Of a DNA stretch of 64,000 bases, positions 10,260-20,280 are shown piece by piece. The notes under the pieces were generated by a model. That model had not been told where the DNA came from, ran no database searches, and worked only from the letters and a program-made list of their open reading frames with translations. Each line of letters begins with the position of its first letter. Within the stretch, counting starts at the first letter, position 1. The stretch spans positions 1 through 64,000 of the forward strand of contig CANKWR010000007.1 of NCBI GenBank assembly GCA_947487525.1, written 5' to 3'. Source of the stretch: Bacteroidota bacterium. GTDB taxonomy: Bacteria; Bacteroidota; Bacteroidia; Chitinophagales; Chitinophagaceae. The position numbers and the translations under genes were made by a program.

Positions 10260-10964
10260 ATGAGAAGTATCTTATTTGTTTTCTGTTACTGCTGTTTAAC
10301 TGGTTTGCAAGCCCAAACTTTAAACAATTTTAGTTTAAAAGACATTGGCAACGCCATGTTAGTGGTCACCGATGGAAACGGCAAATTAGTGCACATGAGT
10401 ACTGATATGGAAAACTATGGCACTCCATTTTTTGACAGTGATTTTTACCCTGCTGACATCACTTTAGTGAGCGGTCAACGATATGAAAATATCCAAGTAA
10501 AAGTTAATCTATTGAGTAACGAAGTTATTTTCAAGGCAGATGATGGAAAAGAACTGGCGATACTACCCGCTATTCAATCGGTGGTATTAAAAAAGGATGG
10601 AACAAATACTGTTTTTGAATTCGGTTACCCCTCTTTTGAAAAACAAACTGATAAAACAGTTTATCAGGTGTTAAGCAAGGGCGAGGTAACCGTTTTAAAA
10701 TATTTTTTTATTCAAGTAACAGAAGCAAAGCCATATAGTAGTGCCACCATGCTTAGGACCATTGAAAAATTTCCTAAGTTATTGGTATACAGTAAAAAAA
10801 TAGGATTAAAAGCAGCCCCTAAATCTACTCAAGAGGTAGAGGCCCTTTTTAAAGAAGATGGCGCTAAAATAAATGCAATCCTTGGTTCAAATAAATTGAA
10901 GATTAAAAAAGAAGCTGACTTAGTAAAGTGTTTTGAAATGTTTAATCAACCAATGTTAAAATAA
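10260..10964 (+). CDS. Hypothetical secreted protein
   Basis: ORF with signal peptide, downstream of and close to the BNR protein. Confidence 0.55.
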   Translation: MRSILFVFCYCCLTGLQAQTLNNFSLKDIGNAMLVVTDGNGKLVHMSTDMENYGTPFFDSDFYPADITLVSGQRYENIQVKVNLLSNEVIFKADDGKELAILPAIQSVVLKKDGTNTVFEFGYPSFEKQTDKTVYQVLSKGEVTVLKYFFIQVTEAKPYSSATMLRTIEKFPKLLVYSKKIGLKAAPKSTQEVEALFKEDGAKINAILGSNKLKIKKEADLVKCFEMFNQPMLK

Positions 10965-11112
10965 AATAAGGACTCCTTTTTTTTACCTCAGTTTTACCCC
11001 CCTTCTTATAAGGAATAGGACCTCTTATACAAGGTTTATAATGTAGCTTTTGATTTTAACCTAGTTAACAAATCCTTAATGATTTGGTAATAGTATAGTA
11101 ATCTGATGTTAT

Positions 11113-11120
11113 TACTTTTG
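11113..11120 (+). promoter_or_regulatory. Bacteroidota -7 element TACTTTTG
   Basis: Exact TAnnTTTG match, 18 nt before the start codon at 11138; no well-spaced -33 TTG found. Confidence 0.35.
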
Positions 11121-11137
11121 GAAATAAATCAATAAGT

Positions 11138-12655
11138 ATGCAACAATCAAGATTCTTCTATTTACTAATCGTTTCAATCACTTTATTTTCTTGTCGCAAG
11201 GATGATATTGCGCCCCCATTAGAAAATACACAGAATGAAGACTTAAGTGCATATACAGAAGTAGCTTCTATCAATTTAGGAGGTCTTGGCGCTGCAGAAA
11301 TCACAGCATTCGACCCAATCACCGACCGATTATTTGCTGTAAATAACGGCAGTGAAAATAAAATAGACGTTATTGACATAGCTAACCCTTCGGCTATATC
11401 AGTAATTAAGTCAATTAGTATGGCTCCTTACGGTGGCTATGTAAATAGTGTGGCAGTGAGTAATGGTAAATTGGCTGCAGCAATTGAATCTACAAATAAA
11501 CAAGGAGCAGGTAAAATTGTGGTATTCAACACTTCCAATTATGTTGAATTAAAATCTATCAATGTTGGTGCGTTACCAGACATGGTAACATTTAGCCCAG
11601 ACGGAAAATACATTTTATCTGCAAATGAAGGAGAGCCAAGTGCTGATTATCTAAATGACCCTGAGGGAAGTATCTCAATAATAAAAGTTGCAGATTATTC
11701 AGTAACTACTATAAATTTTGCGGCATTTGAAAGTCAATTATCAACCTTAGCAGCAAAGGGTTTCAGAATTTTTGGTCCTGGCAAAAATTTTGTTAAAGAT
11801 ATAGAACCAGAATATATTACTGTCTCAGACGATTCAAAAACTGCATACGTAACGCTACAAGAAAATAATGCGATAGCAGAAATTGACATTGCAACTGCAA
11901 CAATAAAAAAAATTACACCTCTAGGTTTCAAAGACTACTCTATATCTAGTAATGCCATTGATGTAAGTGATAAGGATAATAAAATTGAATTCAATCCTCT
12001 TTCAAAAGTTTACGGAATATATATGCCGGATGCAATTGCTTACTTCAACTATAATGGTATTCCATACCTTTTTACAGCTAACGAAGGAGATTCAAGAGAA
12101 TATACAGCTTTTACAGAAATGAAAAGAGTAAATTCAATTACTTTAGATGCAACAGCTTTCCCTACTGCAACGGCGTTAAAGGCGGATGCAAGTTTGGGTA
12201 GACTAAATATTACAAATACATTAGGCGATACTGATGGAGATGGTGATTTTGATGCATTGTACTCTTTAGGAGCTCGATCTTTTAGTGTATGGAATGCAAA
12301 TACTGGAGCACAAATTTTTGATAGTAAAAATGAACTAGACGTAAAAGCGAAAGAACTAGCAATTTATGATGATGCAAGAAGCGATGATAAGGCAGTTGAG
12401 CCTGAATCAGTTTGTATAGGAAGAGTAGGTAACAAAAATATTGCAATTATTGGAATGGAAAGGGCAGATGCATTTGCTATTTATGATATTACTAATCCTA
12501 ATTCACCGGTTTTTATTAAAATGTATAAAACTGGTGATGCTCCAGAAGGTTTACTTTTCATTCCTGCATCAAAAAGTCCAATAAATCAAAGTTTAATTGT
12601 TACAAGTTGCGAAAATGATGGCACTGTTAAAATATACAAAACAACGAAACTATAA
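11138..12655 (+). CDS. Choice-of-anchor I family lipoprotein
   Basis: Lipobox LFSCRK; YVTN-like beta-propeller; GDTDGDGDFDALYSLGARSFSVW; NEGDSREY. Confidence 0.75.
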   Translation: MQQSRFFYLLIVSITLFSCRKDDIAPPLENTQNEDLSAYTEVASINLGGLGAAEITAFDPITDRLFAVNNGSENKIDVIDIANPSAISVIKSISMAPYGGYVNSVAVSNGKLAAAIESTNKQGAGKIVVFNTSNYVELKSINVGALPDMVTFSPDGKYILSANEGEPSADYLNDPEGSISIIKVADYSVTTINFAAFESQLSTLAAKGFRIFGPGKNFVKDIEPEYITVSDDSKTAYVTLQENNAIAEIDIATATIKKITPLGFKDYSISSNAIDVSDKDNKIEFNPLSKVYGIYMPDAIAYFNYNGIPYLFTANEGDSREYTAFTEMKRVNSITLDATAFPTATALKADASLGRLNITNTLGDTDGDGDFDALYSLGARSFSVWNANTGAQIFDSKNELDVKAKELAIYDDARSDDKAVEPESVCIGRVGNKNIAIIGMERADAFAIYDITNPNSPVFIKMYKTGDAPEGLLFIPASKSPINQSLIVTSCENDGTVKIYKTTKL

Positions 12656-12840
12656 AAGAGTTGTGGTAAATGATATGGGTATATTGTTTTAAAACTTTAC
12701 AATGATAGCGCTAGTATCGGTGGTTTGCTGATTAGTATTATCAGTGTATTTAAACAGGAGGGTCCTTGGAATGATCACCTGGTCCTTGTCCTTGTAAAAT
12801 TCAAGCTGAAAATTGTGTACTGAAAGTAAAATAAAATTAT

Positions 12841-13314
12841 TTAATGAATTACTTTATCAGCACAGCAACTACTTGCAAAGGCTTCTGGTTTAGCTTTGAA
12901 ATTAAAGCCCATGCCCATAATATACCCCATTGCTTCATTTAGAGAATCGTTACTTTTAAATTGCGCACTTGTATTAATGTCAGCATGTACTTCCATTTCA
13001 ATGTCATATTCTATAAATAAATCACAAAGTTCATATGCAATTTCTATACTTTTAGAAACCTCTAATAAAATGCGTTCTTTTAAATGTAATTTACTATAGG
13101 ATTTAGAGTTTTGTACAAACATAAACCCTCCATTTTTTTCTCTTAAAAAAACAATGACGGTTGCAAAATCAATAATCTCTTGTTTTACCTGACTATCCGT
13201 ACCTATATATACTTTTAACTTTTGATTTTTAGCCCTCTCTGCTTCAATTGTTTTTCGTACTTCTTCTTTGATTGGCACATTAATAAAATCGCCATTGTAT
13301 TTTCTCCAATTCAT
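12841..13314 (-). CDS. YkuK family (DUF458) RNase H-like protein
   Basis: KVYIGTDSQV, DIEMEVHADIN, NEAMGYIMGMGF. Confidence 0.75.
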   Translation of the reverse strand: MNWRKYNGDFINVPIKEEVRKTIEAERAKNQKLKVYIGTDSQVKQEIIDFATVIVFLREKNGGFMFVQNSKSYSKLHLKERILLEVSKSIEIAYELCDLFIEYDIEMEVHADINTSAQFKSNDSLNEAMGYIMGMGFNFKAKPEAFASSCCADKVIH

Positions 13315-13405
13315 ATATTTAAATTGTAGGGTACAGGATTTAAGAATATGAATCTAATTAGAAATTTTGAATTTCCAATTTTTTGTATAATAACAAATTG
13401 AAATT

Positions 13406-13930
13406 TTAATTGTTATAAACCACCTTGAAATCAATTTGTATTAGGTTATCTGCTTTAACAAACAATAAGCTAGGTCTTTCCACTTTATAGTCTTCGAGTA
13501 ATACAGGAAGTTTGCCAGTAAACACCCACTTGTTATTGACTTTTTCCATTTTCACTTTTGTTTGAACCATGCGCTCAACGCCATGAAATTGTAACTTGCC
13601 TTTTACCATCATCCCTTCGGGGGTATATTGTATAGCCGTACTACTAAATATAATTCTTGGATAGGTTAATGCATCCAATACTTCCAACATATGGCTATCT
13701 CTACTTGACAAGCCACTATTAAATGACGCTACACCAACTACAATTGAAATTTGTTCAATTTCTTTTTTTTGCTCATTCCACTTAGTAGCCACTTTCAAAC
13801 CATTGCTCACCCCCTCCCAGCTATGTAATTTGTGGCGCATGCTATATTTGACTGTTGAAGTCGAATTGTCAAATGTGGGGGTTTGTAAAAACCAAGAAGT
13901 TAGAAGTGAAAATAAAATAGGTAAAAACAT
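13406..13930 (-). CDS. YceI family protein
   Basis: STVKYSMRHKLHSWEG, LDALTYPRIIFSST, GKLQFHGVER. Confidence 0.8.
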   Translation of the reverse strand: MFLPILFSLLTSWFLQTPTFDNSTSTVKYSMRHKLHSWEGVSNGLKVATKWNEQKKEIEQISIVVGVASFNSGLSSRDSHMLEVLDALTYPRIIFSSTAIQYTPEGMMVKGKLQFHGVERMVQTKVKMEKVNNKWVFTGKLPVLLEDYKVERPSLLFVKADNLIQIDFKVVYNN

Positions 13931-13933
13931 AAT

Positions 13934-14614
13934 TTAAAATTTTATAACTACCATGGCTGCTGCTAAACTAATAAAGCTTGTATAGGCGGCGGCTCGATGA
14001 TATGGTTTAAGTGCGTAATTTTTATCAATCTGTGTAGCCAAAATATTGGTGGCGAGCATTCCAGAAAGGTGTGCTACTGCCAACCATTTGTGCAAGCGGA
14101 TAGAAGTTAATTTTTTATCTCTTTTAAAAGAAGAAGGCGGGGGAAACAATCCATTGACTGCCGTAAAACCATAAGAGAAATTAACAGCCATTCCTAATTT
14201 TTCATGCGTTTCCTTTAACTTATAATCCCCATTGTACAACTGACTTCCAACAAAACCTTGCGCCACCATTCCCGCTAAAGTAACAAAGCCTCCTATTTGA
14301 TGGAGTTGCAACATTTTTCTCCTGATTCTTAAGTCAATTTTTCTTCTTTCTACCAAATCATCGGTTCCGCTATATCTATTTTTTAAGATTCCATGCTCCC
14401 CCCAAACTAACTGTTGGGTAAATAACATTTTGGTAGGGGCAACTAGCTGGGTGTCGATTTTCTCTTCCACTAAAAGCGTTTGTAAAAGAGAGTCGGTTTG
14501 ATTTTGGGGTTGTGTTTCGGGTTGTATTTGGGCTTGGACTGAATTTAAACAACCAAAAAATAATAGTAAAATAAATGTTTTTTTCAAAAGCCTGTATTTC
14601 AAATAGTTATACAT
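13934..14614 (-). CDS. Cytochrome b561-like membrane protein
   Basis: Conserved His in LHQIGGF, THEKLGM, RLHKWLAVAHLSGM, YHRAAAY within hydrophobic segments. ORF extends to 14647; start chosen at internal ATG (MYNYLKYRLLKKTF) downstream of a TACTTTTG element. Confidence 0.55.
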   Translation of the reverse strand: MYNYLKYRLLKKTFILLLFFGCLNSVQAQIQPETQPQNQTDSLLQTLLVEEKIDTQLVAPTKMLFTQQLVWGEHGILKNRYSGTDDLVERRKIDLRIRRKMLQLHQIGGFVTLAGMVAQGFVGSQLYNGDYKLKETHEKLGMAVNFSYGFTAVNGLFPPPSSFKRDKKLTSIRLHKWLAVAHLSGMLATNILATQIDKNYALKPYHRAAAYTSFISLAAAMVVIKF

Positions 14615-14657
14615 AGGTAAAAATATTTTTTGGTTCACATCTTCCATATTGATAAAA

Positions 14658-14665
14658 CAAAAGTA
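14658..14665 (-). promoter_or_regulatory. Bacteroidota -7 element TACTTTTG (minus strand)
   Basis: caaaagta on plus = TACTTTTG on minus, upstream of the b561-like/YceI pair. Confidence 0.35.
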
Positions 14666-14698
14666 CCTTATCTATTGTTTAATGATAAAACTATTATT

Positions 14699-15145
14699 AT
14701 GGAAAGAAAAGATTTCATCGAAAAAGTGGGTATTAGCGCTGCTTCTATCCTGATTTTTGGTTGTATGCAAGCTTGTTCAAAATCAGAAACTGCGACGCCT
14801 ACTCAACCAGGTGGCAACAACAATAATAATAAGCCCATCGACTTTACCATTAACATTGCCGTAGCGCCCTATACCAGCTTAAGTACATCGGGTGGATTTT
14901 ACGTTGACAAAACCAATAACATCATTATTGCAAGAACACTTACCAATGAATTTATTGCTGTTAGTGCGGTATGCACCCACCAGCAGGTTACCTTAGATTT
15001 TGTGCCAAACGACAATAATTTTTTCTGTTCAGGACATGGATCTACTTTCAGTACCACAGGCGCTGTTACCAAAGGTCCTGCAGCCACCCCATTAAAGCAA
15101 TATCAAACCGCTATTGCTGGTAATATCCTGCGAATTTTCGCTTAA
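14699..15145 (+). CDS. Rieske (2Fe-2S) domain protein
   Basis: CTHQQVTLDFVPNDNNFFCSGHGSTF (CxH-x15-CxxH); lipobox-like C before KSE. ORF track starts at 14630; ATG at 14699 (MERKDFIEKVG) preferred. Confidence 0.85.
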   Translation: MERKDFIEKVGISAASILIFGCMQACSKSETATPTQPGGNNNNNKPIDFTINIAVAPYTSLSTSGGFYVDKTNNIIIARTLTNEFIAVSAVCTHQQVTLDFVPNDNNFFCSGHGSTFSTTGAVTKGPAATPLKQYQTAIAGNILRIFA

Positions 15146-15181
15146 AAAATTACAAAAGCCTAAGCAGCAGCATTTGCATTT

Positions 15182-16720
15182 TTATTTTACTTCAAATACG
15201 GCCAATTGGTAAGGACTCAATGTGATCAATTGCTGATTCAATTTTGTATTACCATACAATAACTTATTGTTTTGATAATGGTTTGCCAGGCTTGCTGTTT
15301 GAAGCTCGTTTGATAAATTCACCACCACCAAAACTTGATGTTGTTGATAGGTTCTTAAAAAACTAAACACTTTGTTATTGTCATTGCTTAGGTTCGCATA
15401 GCTACCTAAGGCCAATGCAGGAATACTTTGCTTTAATTTGAGCATTGCTTTATAATAATTAAACAAGGAGCTGCTATCCTTTATTTGCGCTTCTAATGAA
15501 ATATCGTCATTTACATTTAAGTGCTCTTTATTCCAACTTGCATCAACATTTTTATACCAGGTAGCCATGCCCTTGCCTTCATAGGACTTGTTCCATTTAA
15601 ATGCAGTCCTGCGTGGAATATCATTGCCATCGGTTCCGCCCCAAGTACCATTTTTTCCTAGCATCCCTATTTCCTGTCCATAGTAAATGGAAGGGATACC
15701 ACCAATCAGCGTCATAAGGGATGCTGCAATCTTTTGCTTGTCCTTATTCGGTTCAATAGAGGCAAAACGATCCAGGTCATGGTTTTCAATAAATATAATT
15801 TGGTCTTTATCCTTAGGACATTTTGCCAAAATGGTATCGGCATTCTTGATTAAATTTTGCTTGTCAAAGGATACAATGGCCTGTTGTAAACCAAAGCCAA
15901 ACATGCGGTCCACTCCTGCTTTTTGTAAATAATCATAACCATAGTCTCTCCATTCGGCTTGCTCTGCAACCGTCTTAAGCGATGGATTTTGCTTTTTTAA
16001 ATGCGTCATTAAAGGATTCCAAAAATCAACAAACAAATTAGTAAGTGCTGCTTTGCCATCCAAATGGTCCATGGCATGGTCTAATCTAAAGCCATCTACA
16101 CCATCATCAAATTTACCGTCCTTATTGGGATCCACGAAATAAGAAAACAATTTTTTATTATAATCCAATACTTTTTTATTTCTTAAATTCACCGTAGTAA
16201 TTTTAATGGAAGTACCGTTATAGTTGTTTAATTGACGCAGGTCAAAAATGATGGTAGCAGGTATTTTATGGGCTGTATCTTCAAATAAAATATAGTCGCT
16301 ATACTTTGAATTCAAATTGCCTACCGCATCCTTCCACCATAAATGTTTTTCAGTAACATACTGCGTTTCCATATCCATATATACTTTCATTCCACGCTTG
16401 TGAATTTCTTTTACCAACGAAAGGTATTGTTCCATACCCCCTAAGGAAGTATCGATCTTCTCAAAATCATTGGCAAAATAGTTATGGTAACAATCTGCTT
16501 CATAGAGTGGCAATAGTAAAATAGAAGTAACTCCTAAGTCCTGCAAATAAGGCAATTTTTGTTTTAAGCCATTTAAATCGCCATGCTTGTTGCCATCACT
16601 ATCATAAAAACTACGTTGAAACACATGGTATATCACTTCGCCTTTTTTTGCGGTATTGTTTTTTTGCGCAAAACTCATACTACCTAATAATAAAAGGAAT
16701 GCAAGAATGGGATATTTCAT
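15182..16720 (-). CDS. Alpha-amylase family glycosyl hydrolase (GH13), secreted
   Basis: DGFRLDHAMDH, IENHDLDR, GGIPSIYYGQEIG; signal peptide. Confidence 0.88.
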   Translation of the reverse strand: MKYPILAFLLLLGSMSFAQKNNTAKKGEVIYHVFQRSFYDSDGNKHGDLNGLKQKLPYLQDLGVTSILLLPLYEADCYHNYFANDFEKIDTSLGGMEQYLSLVKEIHKRGMKVYMDMETQYVTEKHLWWKDAVGNLNSKYSDYILFEDTAHKIPATIIFDLRQLNNYNGTSIKITTVNLRNKKVLDYNKKLFSYFVDPNKDGKFDDGVDGFRLDHAMDHLDGKAALTNLFVDFWNPLMTHLKKQNPSLKTVAEQAEWRDYGYDYLQKAGVDRMFGFGLQQAIVSFDKQNLIKNADTILAKCPKDKDQIIFIENHDLDRFASIEPNKDKQKIAASLMTLIGGIPSIYYGQEIGMLGKNGTWGGTDGNDIPRRTAFKWNKSYEGKGMATWYKNVDASWNKEHLNVNDDISLEAQIKDSSSLFNYYKAMLKLKQSIPALALGSYANLSNDNNKVFSFLRTYQQHQVLVVVNLSNELQTASLANHYQNNKLLYGNTKLNQQLITLSPYQLAVFEVK

Positions 16721-16781
16721 AAGGATAAAATTGACTTGATTGACTTAATTGAATTGATTGAATAGATTAAATAGAATTTGA

Positions 16782-18467
16782 TTATTGTATTTTATAAATC
16801 ACTGCGGCATAAGGTTCATATACCTTATTGTGACAGGGGGTTGTGTAATTACTCATTAAAATATTGCTGCTGTTAACCTCCATATCCGTGTGAAGCAAAG
16901 CAGGAGTGGCTGAAAAATTTAATACCACTAAATATTGTTCATTGTTGAATGTTCTGGTATAAGCAAATAGATGCGCATTGCTTTCGTCCACGATATCAAA
17001 TGCCCCGTAAATAAGCGTTTCATTGTTTTTTCTCAACTGAACCATTTTTCTAAAATAATGAAGCACCGAATCCGGTTCATTTTCCTGGGCTGCTACATTT
17101 AAGGAAATGTAATTTTGGTGCACCGCCAACCATGGATTTGAGCTAGTGAAACCTGCTTGTATGGAACTATCCCACTGCATGGGCGTTCTGGCATTGTCCC
17201 TGCTAATTTTAGCATGTGATTGCAAAAAGCCTTCACAGTCTTCCCCTTTTTGTTTTAGCCCATTGTAATAATTAATGGTGTACACATCCTGGTAGTTTTC
17301 AATTTGGGTATGATTGGTATTTACCATCCCAATTTCATCGCCATTGTATATATAGGGAGTAGCGCGCATGCTTAATATAAATGTGTGTAGCATTTTTGCT
17401 GATACCCCCCTAAAAGCTTCGCTATCATTGCCAAAACGACTCACCACTCTACTCATGTCATGGTTCCCTAAATACATGGTACCCCAGCCTTTTTCAGCAA
17501 ACACTTTATCCCAATTGTCAAAGATTTTTTTCCATTCCACTAAATCCCAATTCCCCTCGTCGGCATACATAAAATTTTCCTTGCTGACACCCACACCGGT
17601 ATGATCAAAATGATAAAATGTTTGTAGTTCATTGCGCGCTTCATCTACAAACAACAAGGCGCTATCCGTAGTTACAAAACTCATTTCTCCAACATTCATA
17701 CAATCATACTTGGAAAAAACTTCTCGATACATTTCCTGTAAATAATCATGTAAATATGGGCCTTGCGCATAATAGGGAAACCATTGACTGGCTTCCATGT
17801 CCTGAGGCAGGACAGGGAAATTAGTGTCTTTTGAAATACATGCAATTACATCCAATCTAAAGCCATCAATGCCTTTGTCCAACCAAAATTTCATGATGTC
17901 ATATACTTCCTCGCGCAGTTTTGGATTTTCCCAATTCAAATCTGGTTGTTTCTCGCTGAATATATGAAAGTAATAACTGTTGGTGATTGCATCATATTTC
18001 CATGCATTGCTTTGCTCGTCAAAAATACTCCATCTATAAGGTGGCTCACCTTTTTCGGCATCCCACCAATGATAATAATCACGAAATGGATTGTCTTTTG
18101 ATTTTCGACTTTCTTTAAACCAAGGATGCTCATCGCTGGTATGATTCACCACCAGGTCCATGATTAATTTAATACCTCTATCATGCAATCCTTTTAACAT
18201 TGCATCAAAGTCCTCCATGGTCCCAAATTCTTTCATGATGGCTTTATAATCCGAAATATCATAGCCCATGTCGTCGTTGGGAGATTCAAATATGGGATTG
18301 ATCCATACCACATCCACACCCAAACTTTGTATATAATCCAATTTTTCAATAATGCCTTTTAAATCGCCAATGCCATCCCCATTGCTATCCTTAAAACTTC
18401 GGGGATACAATTGGTAGACCACTTTTTCCTTCCACCATTTTTTATTGACAAGCTGTTGTTGATCCAT
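16782..18467 (-). CDS. GH13 alpha-glucosidase / oligo-1,6-glucosidase-like
   Basis: KWWKEKVVYQLYPRSFKDSNGDGIGDLKGI, DLVVNHTSDEHPWF, DGFRLDVI, NHDMSR. Confidence 0.9.
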   Translation of the reverse strand: MDQQQLVNKKWWKEKVVYQLYPRSFKDSNGDGIGDLKGIIEKLDYIQSLGVDVVWINPIFESPNDDMGYDISDYKAIMKEFGTMEDFDAMLKGLHDRGIKLIMDLVVNHTSDEHPWFKESRKSKDNPFRDYYHWWDAEKGEPPYRWSIFDEQSNAWKYDAITNSYYFHIFSEKQPDLNWENPKLREEVYDIMKFWLDKGIDGFRLDVIACISKDTNFPVLPQDMEASQWFPYYAQGPYLHDYLQEMYREVFSKYDCMNVGEMSFVTTDSALLFVDEARNELQTFYHFDHTGVGVSKENFMYADEGNWDLVEWKKIFDNWDKVFAEKGWGTMYLGNHDMSRVVSRFGNDSEAFRGVSAKMLHTFILSMRATPYIYNGDEIGMVNTNHTQIENYQDVYTINYYNGLKQKGEDCEGFLQSHAKISRDNARTPMQWDSSIQAGFTSSNPWLAVHQNYISLNVAAQENEPDSVLHYFRKMVQLRKNNETLIYGAFDIVDESNAHLFAYTRTFNNEQYLVVLNFSATPALLHTDMEVNSSNILMSNYTTPCHNKVYEPYAAVIYKIQ

Positions 18468-18484
18468 ATTGAAAAAAGTGAAAT

Positions 18485-19321
18485 TTAAGGTTGGAGTGTA
18501 TTTTTTAAATGGTGCATCATTTTACAATTTATATCCCATTGGTTGCCCAAGGGTTGCATCGTGAACGGCATAGATGGCATATAGGGCAATGGACCAAACT
18601 CCGGAGTAATTGTAAAAGTGGAATTGCTTTTCTTTTTTTGGTGCTCCAAAATTGCTTGCCACCATTTTTCATATAGCACAAAATGATTTTTCCATTCAGG
18701 TGCAAAAGGATCATTTACCTGAGGCCCTTGCTCCTGTCCCACTCTTGCATGTATATGTGCGACCTGTGGAATAATTTGTTGGATGATTTGCTCCTGATCT
18801 TCCAACATACTTTCGGATACCGTGCAAAAATGTGAAAAATCACCTACCAACTCCATCTCAGGAAACTTCTGTAAATACGGCAATAAGGAAGCAGCATGAA
18901 AGGAAAATCTACCTCTATGCGTTTCATGTAAAATTCGAACGCCTGTTTTATTACTTATGTTTAAAGCGGCTTCAATTATGCGGCAGTTATCCTCAAATGA
19001 AAAATAATCTTTTCCCGTATGTGCATTGATAAAACTGGGTTGAAATGCGGATAGTTCCGTTAAATTTTTCTTTACCCGATGGATATAATCATCTACCGAA
19101 TCATTTTCCACTGCAACAATATGCTGTGCTATAAAAGTAAAGTCGGCATTGCTATTCATCACATCCTCCACCTCATCAATCAATTCTTCCGTAAACCTAT
19201 CCTTTAAGGAAGGTAAAAATATTTCAATGCCATCGTATCCTGCCGACAATACCTTATCTATAAATACATCCGGTGCATCTTTTTCTGAACCCCAATAAGT
19301 ACAACAATATTTTATTTGCAA
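18485..19321 (-). CDS. Sugar phosphate isomerase/epimerase (xylose isomerase-like TIM barrel)
   Basis: AGYDGIEIFLPS, INAHTGKDYFSFEDN, HETHRGR, LVGDFSHF, HIHARVG. Confidence 0.75.
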   Translation of the reverse strand: MQIKYCCTYWGSEKDAPDVFIDKVLSAGYDGIEIFLPSLKDRFTEELIDEVEDVMNSNADFTFIAQHIVAVENDSVDDYIHRVKKNLTELSAFQPSFINAHTGKDYFSFEDNCRIIEAALNISNKTGVRILHETHRGRFSFHAASLLPYLQKFPEMELVGDFSHFCTVSESMLEDQEQIIQQIIPQVAHIHARVGQEQGPQVNDPFAPEWKNHFVLYEKWWQAILEHQKKKSNSTFTITPEFGPLPYMPSMPFTMQPLGNQWDINCKMMHHLKNTLQP

Positions 19322-19331
19322 AGCATTCGTT

Positions 19332-20159
19332 TTAATAAAGAACAGGGTTAAGAGGGCTATTGATCACTTCACCAATAGTGGCCCCGGGACACCAGGTATT
19401 CCAGTCATTGATTTGATTTTTATTTTCTGGATTTTTTAATACCATGTTCTTATCCATATAAATCACCGTCATTACTTTTCTCATATCATTGGTGGTATTG
19501 GCACCCGCGCGATGAAATACCCATCCACTATGAAAACTCACTTCTCCTAAATCAAAGGCTTCAATGACATGTTGAAAATTAGTCACTTTTAATTTTTGTT
19601 GAATAAGGGTTTCACTTTCATCTCCAATTTCTAAATCGCGTCCTTCTACAATTTGATGACTGCCTGCACTAAACTCCAAAGGGCCTAGTTCCAAAGGCGT
19701 CGCTTGCAAGGGTACCCATGCAGTAACCGTTTTGTCTGTTTCCAATGGCCAATAGTATTGGTCTGCATGCCATGGCGTAATACCTCCACCGCCTTCTTTA
19801 AACAATGCTTGATCATGGTACATACGCACACCTTCCACCTGCATTAAATCAGCAGCGATTTTTGCAAGACGTTTACTAAATACAAACGCTTTTACCACTT
19901 CGTCTTCCTGCCACAAATTAAACAATTGTAAAAATGCTTTACCATAGGTACTTCTTTGTTCCAAGGGCGTATTATCCTTATTCATGACCGCTACCCTTTC
20001 ACTAATTGCTTCGTTGAAAAAAGCAATAGTAGCTGCATCAAATACTTGTTTCAATTTAATGAAACGGTTTTTTTGATAAAATTCAATTTGTTCCGCATTC
20101 AGCTGATAAGGTTGGGATAAAGCATCCGCGATATTGGATGGAATAGTAGACATAAGCAT
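19332..20159 (-). CDS. Phytanoyl-CoA dioxygenase (PhyH) family Fe(II)/2OG oxygenase
   Basis: TPWHADQYYWPL (HxD), FHSGWVFHRAGAN, PLEFSAGSHQ. Confidence 0.85.
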   Translation of the reverse strand: MLMSTIPSNIADALSQPYQLNAEQIEFYQKNRFIKLKQVFDAATIAFFNEAISERVAVMNKDNTPLEQRSTYGKAFLQLFNLWQEDEVVKAFVFSKRLAKIAADLMQVEGVRMYHDQALFKEGGGGITPWHADQYYWPLETDKTVTAWVPLQATPLELGPLEFSAGSHQIVEGRDLEIGDESETLIQQKLKVTNFQHVIEAFDLGEVSFHSGWVFHRAGANTTNDMRKVMTVIYMDKNMVLKNPENKNQINDWNTWCPGATIGEVINSPLNPVLY

Positions 20160-20280
20160 TCATTTAGAGGGTAAAAATAGGAAGCAGGGTCGACGAAAAA
20201 TAACATCGGGTTTGCCAATAGTAGCACTATATTGACAATTTAATTTACATTTGAGTTATAAATAGAATAAATAGTACTAC

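Noticed and set aside
12896-13099. 67-aa + ORF opposite YkuK gene
   Set aside because: Antisense shadow of a gene with recognisable family motifs
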